Assembly: GCA_007120575.1 (NCBI GenBank)
Contig: SKNJ01000219.1
Span: 1-9,970, forward strand
Source: Thioalkalivibrio sp.
GTDB taxonomy: Bacteria > Pseudomonadota > Gammaproteobacteria > Ectothiorhodospirales > Ectothiorhodospiraceae
Length of the DNA stretch: 9,970 nt
Direction: 5' to 3'
The translations under genes were made by a program, and so were the position numbers. Under the pieces are notes generated by a model. That model did no database searches. It was given only the letters and a program-made list of their open reading frames with translations, and was not told where the DNA came from. This document shows, in pieces, positions 7,480 to 9,970 of this stretch. Position 1 is the stretch's first letter. Every line of letters begins with the position of its first letter.

Positions 7480-7947
7480 TCAGTCGCGGCGGAAGTCGTC
7501 GTGGCAGGCCTGGCAGGATTGCCCGAGGTTGCGGAAGCGAATGGCGTATTCGTCTTCGTCACCGGCTTCGACAGCCGCGTGCAGGGCCTCGGCGGCCACC
7601 AGCGTGTCGTTGGAGAGCTCCTCGAAACGTTCCCAGTCGTCCCAGATCTCTTCCTTGGCGTCGGTGTCCGGAAAGTCACTGCCCTGCGGGAACAGGCCCG
7701 GGATATCCTGGCTGAGTGCCACCAACTGGCTGGTATGCATCTTCAGGTTGTCGCCAAAATCGGCGCCGTCCACGACGACGGCCGCGATGGCGCCGACGTT
7801 CCCGCCGATCGCGCGCATTACGCCCTGGCGGTAGTCAATGGTGGCCTCGTGTTCATCGAAGGCATGAACGGTGCTGGTCGCACCCAGCCCGAGGGTCAAT
7901 GCGGCGGCCACGGTGGTGGCGGTAAACAGACGTGCTACGTTCTTCAT
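7480..7947 (-). CDS. Cytochrome c' (class II cytochrome c)
   Basis: A 155-residue periplasmic heme protein. The signal peptide is MKNVARLF plus an Ala/Leu core, with cleavage probably after VHA (29). The mature part has the four-helix cytochrome c' pattern: IDYRQGVMRAIGGNVGAI (37-54) with the R-Q-x-x-M motif of helix 1, and a heme site CQACH (145-149) six residues from the C-terminus, as expected for class II. Members of this family bind NO or CO and are linked to nitrosative-stress protection, or serve in electron transfer. Which applies here is not shown. The ATG at 7947 is fixed by GGGAGGA seven bases upstream and by the signal peptide; a longer in-frame start at 8046 is rejected. It is first in an operon with the diheme cytochrome c, and its leader contains an unusual palindrome and hairpin. 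Confidence 0.93.
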   Translation of the reverse strand: MKNVARLFTATTVAAALTLGLGATSTVHAFDEHEATIDYRQGVMRAIGGNVGAIAAVVVDGADFGDNLKMHTSQLVALSQDIPGLFPQGSDFPDTDAKEEIWDDWERFEELSNDTLVAAEALHAAVEAGDEDEYAIRFRNLGQSCQACHDDFRRD

Positions 7948-7967
7948 GATTCTTCCTCCCTGTAACG

Positions 7968-7993
7968 AAAAAGATTCGCCAGCATCTGGCGAA
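7968..7993 (-). promoter_or_regulatory. Hairpin with U-rich tail in the cytochrome c' leader
   Basis: On the minus strand a perfect 8-bp stem TTCGCCAG/CTGGCGAA (7993-7986 and 7982-7975) with loop ATG is followed directly by TCTTTTTC (7974-7967). It looks like a weak intrinsic terminator, yet no minus-strand gene precedes it, so it lies within the 5' leader. It may be an attenuator, an mRNA-stabilising hairpin, or part of a switch: the U-run can pair with GGAAGA of the ribosome site. Confidence 0.5.
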
Positions 7994-7997
7994 CCGG

Positions 7998-8014
7998 ATA
8001 TTGGGACCCAATAT
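7998..8014. promoter_or_regulatory. 17-nt perfect palindrome, candidate operator
   Basis: ATATTGGGACCCAATAT has two perfect 8-bp half-sites around one central base. It is AT-rich at its ends in a GC-rich genome and overlaps the likely -10 of the cytochrome c' promoter, as a repressor site would. It does not match the FNR/Nnr TTGAT-N4-ATCAA or the usual NsrR consensus, so no regulator is named. Confidence 0.5.
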
Positions 8015-8039
8015 AGACGGTAGGCCCGACCGATTTCCA
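8010..8039 (-). promoter_or_regulatory. Candidate promoter of the cytochrome operon
   Basis: On the minus strand TGGAAA (8039-8034, four of six) is followed after 18 bp by TATATT (8015-8010, five of six). The predicted start is near 8003, within the palindrome, giving a leader of about 55 nt that contains the hairpin. Confidence 0.35.
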
Positions 8040-8120
8040 TGAGCACGGTTTAGATCCCGCGTGCCGGACGGGCCCTCTCCGTTGACCCCACGCCCAATGA
8101 GGGGTTCCGTGCGAACCCGG

Positions 8121-8126
8121 TACAAT
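8121..8126 (+). promoter_or_regulatory. Possible -10 element of the aldolase gene
   Basis: TACAAT (five of six) lies 28 bases before the ATG of the aldolase gene. No good -35 stands at 16-18 bp; TTGACC at 8082-8087 is too far away. An activator may be needed, or the site may be chance. Confidence 0.25.
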
Positions 8127-8154
8127 CACCCTGCATCCATTCGCCGCCGCCAAC

Positions 8155-8826
8155 ATGCCAGAACAGTCAGCTACCACCTCGCACGAGGCCGCCCTTCGCG
8201 AGGCCGTCATCCACGCCGGGCTGGAGACCAACCGCCGGGGCCTGAATCAGGGCACCTCCGGCAATATCAGTGTGCGTCACGGCGACGGCATGCTGATTAC
8301 GCCTTCCGGCATCCCCTACGAAGCCCTGCAGCCGGATGACCTGGTGCAGGTCGACGGGGACGGGCACTGGACGGGTGATCGCAAGCCTTCCAGCGAATGG
8401 CATTTCCACCGCGCCATCCTCCAGGCGCGTCCCGAGTTGGGCGCGGTCATCCATGTACATTCGCTCCATGCCAGCGTGGTGGCGATCCAGGGCCTAGACA
8501 TACCCGCCCTCCACTACATGATCGCGGCCGCCGGGGGAAACTCGATCCGCTGCGCGCCGTATGCCACCTTTGGTACGGAGAACCTGTCGCAGCTTGCCGT
8601 CGAAGCCCTGCAGGATCGCACCGCATGCCTGCTGGCGAACCACGGGATGATCGCGACCGGACCGGACCTGGAGCGGGCACTGTGGCTCGCCGGAGAGGTC
8701 GAGCTCCTGGCACAGCAGTATGTGCTCAGTCTGCAGATCGGGGGGCCGCGGCTTCTGGACGACGCGGAAATGGAGCGAGTTCTGGAGAAGTTCCGGCACT
8801 ACGGGCCCCAGCGTGGCGGCGACTAG
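8155..8826 (+). CDS. L-fuculose-1-phosphate aldolase-like class II aldolase
   Basis: A 223-residue cytosolic zinc aldolase of the AraD/FucA family, cleaving a ketose-1-phosphate to dihydroxyacetone phosphate and an aldehyde. Similarity to E. coli FucA is strong throughout: GLNQGTSGNISV (29-40), MLITPSGIPYE (46-56), PSSEWHFH (78-85), ALHYMIAAAGGNSI (118-131) and CAPYATFGT (133-141). The zinc ligands H100, H102 and H163 and the catalytic E81 all fall at a constant offset of eight from FucA H92, H94, H155 and E73. No fucose genes are near. Relatives are known to cleave 5-methylthioribulose-1-phosphate or 5-deoxyribulose-1-phosphate in the DHAP shunt of methylthioadenosine/deoxyadenosine salvage. 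Such a role would fit the phosphorylase at the left of the window but is unproven. The ATG at 8155 lacks a Shine-Dalgarno sequence. Repeat DNA begins nine bases after the TAG stop. Confidence 0.88.
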   Translation: MPEQSATTSHEAALREAVIHAGLETNRRGLNQGTSGNISVRHGDGMLITPSGIPYEALQPDDLVQVDGDGHWTGDRKPSSEWHFHRAILQARPELGAVIHVHSLHASVVAIQGLDIPALHYMIAAAGGNSIRCAPYATFGTENLSQLAVEALQDRTACLLANHGMIATGPDLERALWLAGEVELLAQQYVLSLQIGGPRLLDDAEMERVLEKFRHYGPQRGGD

Positions 8827-8835
8827 GTCCGCCTC

Positions 8836-8913
8836 GTGCAGGATGGCAATGCGGCAGTCACCGCGCGGTGTCCGCACGCAAGAGCGACTCGCGCACGAAC
8901 GTGTACATTGATC
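8836..8913 (+). repeat. Partial direct copy of the right end of the MITE-like element
   Basis: These 78 bases align without gaps to 9103-9180 with 64 identities (82% by hand count). Both copies end in GTGTACATTGATC. After that the right copy continues into its terminal repeat (AGTGTTTCCCT) whereas this one reads CGTCTTCG, so the end looks degenerate. It is probably the remnant of an older related element standing head-to-tail with the complete one. Confidence 0.75.
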
Positions 8914-8921
8914 CGTCTTCG

Positions 8922-8952
8922 AGGGAAACACTGATCAATGTACACACTCGCG
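8922..8952 (+). repeat. Left terminal inverted repeat
   Basis: It starts AGGGAAACACTG and ends ACTCGCG. It is the reverse complement of 9161-9191 except for one base (T versus C beside the GTGTAC core). It also pairs over 13 bp (8933-8945) with 8901-8913 in the partial copy to its left. Confidence 0.75.
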
Positions 8953-9052
8953 TTGGCACCCCAGGTTTTCCGAGCCAAGGCGCGGTGCGCAGCAGGTAGT
9001 GGTTCTACCGGCAAGCGGCGCAACGCAGGATCGGGGAACCTGGGGTGCCAAC
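8952..9052. repeat. Large internal hairpin of the element
   Basis: GTTGGCACCCCAGGTT (8952-8967) pairs perfectly with AACCTGGGGTGCCAAC (9037-9052). The stem extends to 22 bp (8952-8973 with 9031-9052) if two G-U pairs are allowed. Inside, GGTAG/CTACC (8995-8999 and 9005-9009) forms an apical stem around TGGTT, and GC-rich stretches partly pair between. As RNA or extruded DNA this would be one imperfect hairpin of about 100 nt. Confidence 0.7.
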
Positions 9053-9160
9053 CCCGAAGGGGCTCGGCCGCTTTTGCGCGCGCACTGCGTTGCGGCTCAC
9101 TTGTGCAGAATGACTGCACGGCAGTCGCCGCGCCTTGTTCGCACGCAAAAGCGACTCGAG

Positions 9161-9191
9161 CGCGAGCGTGTACATTGATCAGTGTTTCCCT
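9161..9191 (-). repeat. Right terminal inverted repeat
   Basis: It ends GTGTTTCCCT, the mirror of the left end. Its last two bases (9190-9191) are part of the stop codon of the convergent Nudix gene. Confidence 0.75.
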
Positions 9192-9744
9192 AGAGTCCGG
9201 GCGGCTCGCCTTCCGCGTTGGCGAGAGGCGCCGAGCGCGGAGCAAAATCCGTTTGATCGCGTGTCTCGAGATAGTGGCGCAGGGCCCAAGTGACCGATGG
9301 GAAGGCCAGGTCCCGTGGCAGTTCATCGAACCGGAACAAACCAACCTCTTGCGATTCGGGGCCTGGCGCAATCGCATCACTGAGCAGGCGCGCCCGGTAG
9401 ATCATCTGTACATGGCCGATATGCGCCACGCTGTAGACCCCAAGCAACTGATCGGTTTCCAGGCGGGCACGGGCTTCCTCCCAGGCCTCGCGACGGGCGC
9501 CCGCGGCCGGGGTCTCGCCCTTTTCCATGAAGCCGGCCGGCAGCGTCCAGTAACCCCGGCGCGGTTCGATGGCCCGGCGGCAAAGCAACACGCGATCCTC
9601 CCAGATGGCCACGCTGCCGACGATGATTCGCGGGTTTTCGTAGTCAACGAAGCCACAATGGTCACAGACGCGTCGTTCGCGATCGTCGCCCTCGGGGATA
9701 TGAACGTGGAAGCTTGGGTCCAGGCCGGACGGATTGCGACTCAT
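9190..9744 (-). CDS. Nudix hydrolase with an N-terminal CxxC ribbon
   Basis: A 184-residue cytosolic pyrophosphohydrolase; the substrate is not predictable, though nucleoside-diphosphate-linked compounds such as ADP-ribose or NAD-like molecules are likely. The Nudix box runs from G71 to about A93: GFMEKGE (71-77), then RREAWEE (84-90) supplies the metal-binding glutamates. The usual Gly after EEx is replaced by Arg, which I believe is common in this subfamily. Before the box, CDHCGFVDYENPRIIVG (27-43) is a short zinc-ribbon-like segment with a single CxxC pair. The start is ATG at 9744, with no clear ribosome site. The TAG stop (9192-9190) is built partly from the end of the MITE-like element, so the C-terminal tail after about residue 165 could be altered relative to homologues. 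The gene is divergent from hspQ. Confidence 0.9.
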   Translation of the reverse strand: MSRNPSGLDPSFHVHIPEGDDRERRVCDHCGFVDYENPRIIVGSVAIWEDRVLLCRRAIEPRRGYWTLPAGFMEKGETPAAGARREAWEEARARLETDQLLGVYSVAHIGHVQMIYRARLLSDAIAPGPESQEVGLFRFDELPRDLAFPSVTWALRHYLETRDQTDFAPRSAPLANAEGEPPGL

Positions 9745-9878
9745 GGCGGTACCGTGTTGGGTATTCAGGGGCTACGGACAAGGCAAACCGGCATCATTCG
9801 ACGACGTATCTCGAAACACGCGTCGACGGCGACGGTCCACAATAAAGAACTACGCACCGAGGCAGTACAGAGGGGATC
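9745..9878. other. Divergent intergenic region between the Nudix gene and hspQ
   Basis: 134 bp that must hold the promoters of both genes. I find no convincing sigma-70 pair on either strand and no good sigma-32 pair: CTCGAAA at 9810-9816 recalls a heat-shock -35, but no CCCCAT-like -10 follows. A small palindrome CGTCGACG lies at 9821-9828. Confidence 0.4.
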
Positions 9879-9970
9879 ATGACCACACGCACACGCTTTA
9901 CCGTCGGTGAGCTGGTTCACCATACCAAGTTCGATTATCGCGGTGTGATCGTCGATGTCGATCCGGTGTA
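9879..9970 (+). CDS. hspQ: Heat shock protein HspQ, 5' part only
   Basis: The first 30 codons plus two bases before the window ends. The peptide begins MTTRTRFTVGELVHH and continues with TKFDYRGVIVDVDPV. This matches the start of E. coli HspQ (YccV; F-x-I/V-G-x-x-V-x-H, then YxGVVVDIDPVY), which belongs to the small hemimethylated-DNA-binding/YccV fold family. HspQ promotes degradation of some proteins, including mutant DnaA, and is an enhancer and substrate of the Lon protease in enterobacteria; the role here is inferred. The ATG at 9879 has GAGGGG (9870-9875) just ahead. The family is about 105 residues, so roughly two thirds of the gene lies beyond the window. Confidence 0.85.
   Translation, partial: MTTRTRFTVGELVHHTKFDYRGVIVDVDPV

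Larger units (their letters stand above)
8922..9191. mobile_element. MITE-like non-autonomous element, 270 bp
   Basis: The ends 8922-8952 and 9161-9191 are inverted repeats of 31 bp with a single mismatch (30/31). The left end begins AGGGAAACACTGATCAATG. The interior has no credible gene but contains a large hairpin. Short length, long terminal inverted repeats and lack of a transposase are the marks of a MITE or a related palindromic intergenic repeat. No target-site duplication is evident: the flanks are TTCG on the left and AGAG on the right. It fills the gap between two convergent genes and touches the stop codon of the Nudix gene. The mobilising transposase, if any, is not in this window. 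Confidence 0.6.

Noticed and set aside
7948..8046. Longer start for cytochrome c' at 8046
   Set aside because: It would bury the signal peptide 33 residues inside the protein and ignore the very strong ribosome site before 7947.
8827..9189. Ordinary rho-independent terminator between the convergent aldolase and Nudix genes
   Set aside because: CCCC-GAA-GGGG (9052-9062) and the larger hairpin have no following T-run, so a classical terminator is not supported, although the structures could still affect transcript ends.
8836..9191. CRISPR array, integron attC site or retron RNA
   Set aside because: There are only two direct copies of a 78-nt unit, no regular spacers, no cas, integrase or reverse transcriptase gene, and the terminal inverted repeats fit a MITE-like element better.
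8823..9380. A minus-strand frame across the repeats with repeated peptide segments resembling INVHARARVA
   Set aside because: The peptide repeats simply mirror the DNA repeats of the element, and the right part overlaps the Nudix gene in another frame.
9810..9828. Heat-shock sigma-32 promoter for hspQ
   Set aside because: CTCGAAA resembles the -35, but no CCCCATNT-like -10 stands 13-15 bp downstream.
8938..9882. A 314-codon plus-strand open frame covering the repeat element and the Nudix region
   Set aside because: It is antisense to the clear Nudix gene and runs through the terminal and internal repeats. Its start lies inside a terminal repeat and its product resembles no family. Long antisense frames are expected at this GC content.

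Overview
The window reads as chromosomal DNA of a GC-rich (roughly 60-65% by eye) gammaproteobacterium. Three things point to a sulfur-oxidising relative of Thioalkalivibrio/Ectothiorhodospiraceae: the uvrB/aspartate aminotransferase and nagZ/methylthioinosine phosphorylase neighbourhoods, which resemble those of Pseudomonas; a free-standing DsrE-family protein; and two periplasmic c-type cytochromes. The taxon is an inference, not something read directly.

Layout. Positions 11-5078 form a block of minus-strand genes, transcribed in the order uvrB (excision repair), nagZ (cell-wall recycling), a DsrE-family sulfur protein, a hypoxanthine-guanine phosphoribosyltransferase and S-methyl-5'-thioinosine phosphorylase. 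The last two are 17 bp apart and make a coherent salvage pair: the phosphorylase releases hypoxanthine and the transferase turns it into IMP. A strong promoter precedes the DsrE gene and a hairpin follows it. uvrB is divergent from an aspartate aminotransferase gene (5162-6352) that starts with TTG. A tRNA-Asn(GUU) with its own promoter comes next, then a perfect bidirectional terminator shared with a convergent two-gene cytochrome operon (cytochrome c', then a diheme cytochrome c). The cytochrome c' leader carries a 17-nt palindrome over the likely promoter and a hairpin followed by a U-rich run. Divergent from it is an orphan gene very similar to L-fuculose-1-phosphate aldolase.

The 363 bp between that aldolase and a convergent Nudix hydrolase is not ordinary spacer. 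It holds a 270-bp MITE-like element with 31-bp terminal inverted repeats and a large internal hairpin, preceded by a partial direct copy of its right end. The last bases of the element form the Nudix stop codon. The window ends in the first 30 codons of hspQ, divergent from the Nudix gene.

Most genes are ordinary housekeeping genes. I see no defence system, CRISPR array, phage or complete insertion sequence. The parts worth a second look are the MITE-like element, the structured cytochrome c' leader, and the possible link between thiomethyl-purine salvage and the orphan aldolase.
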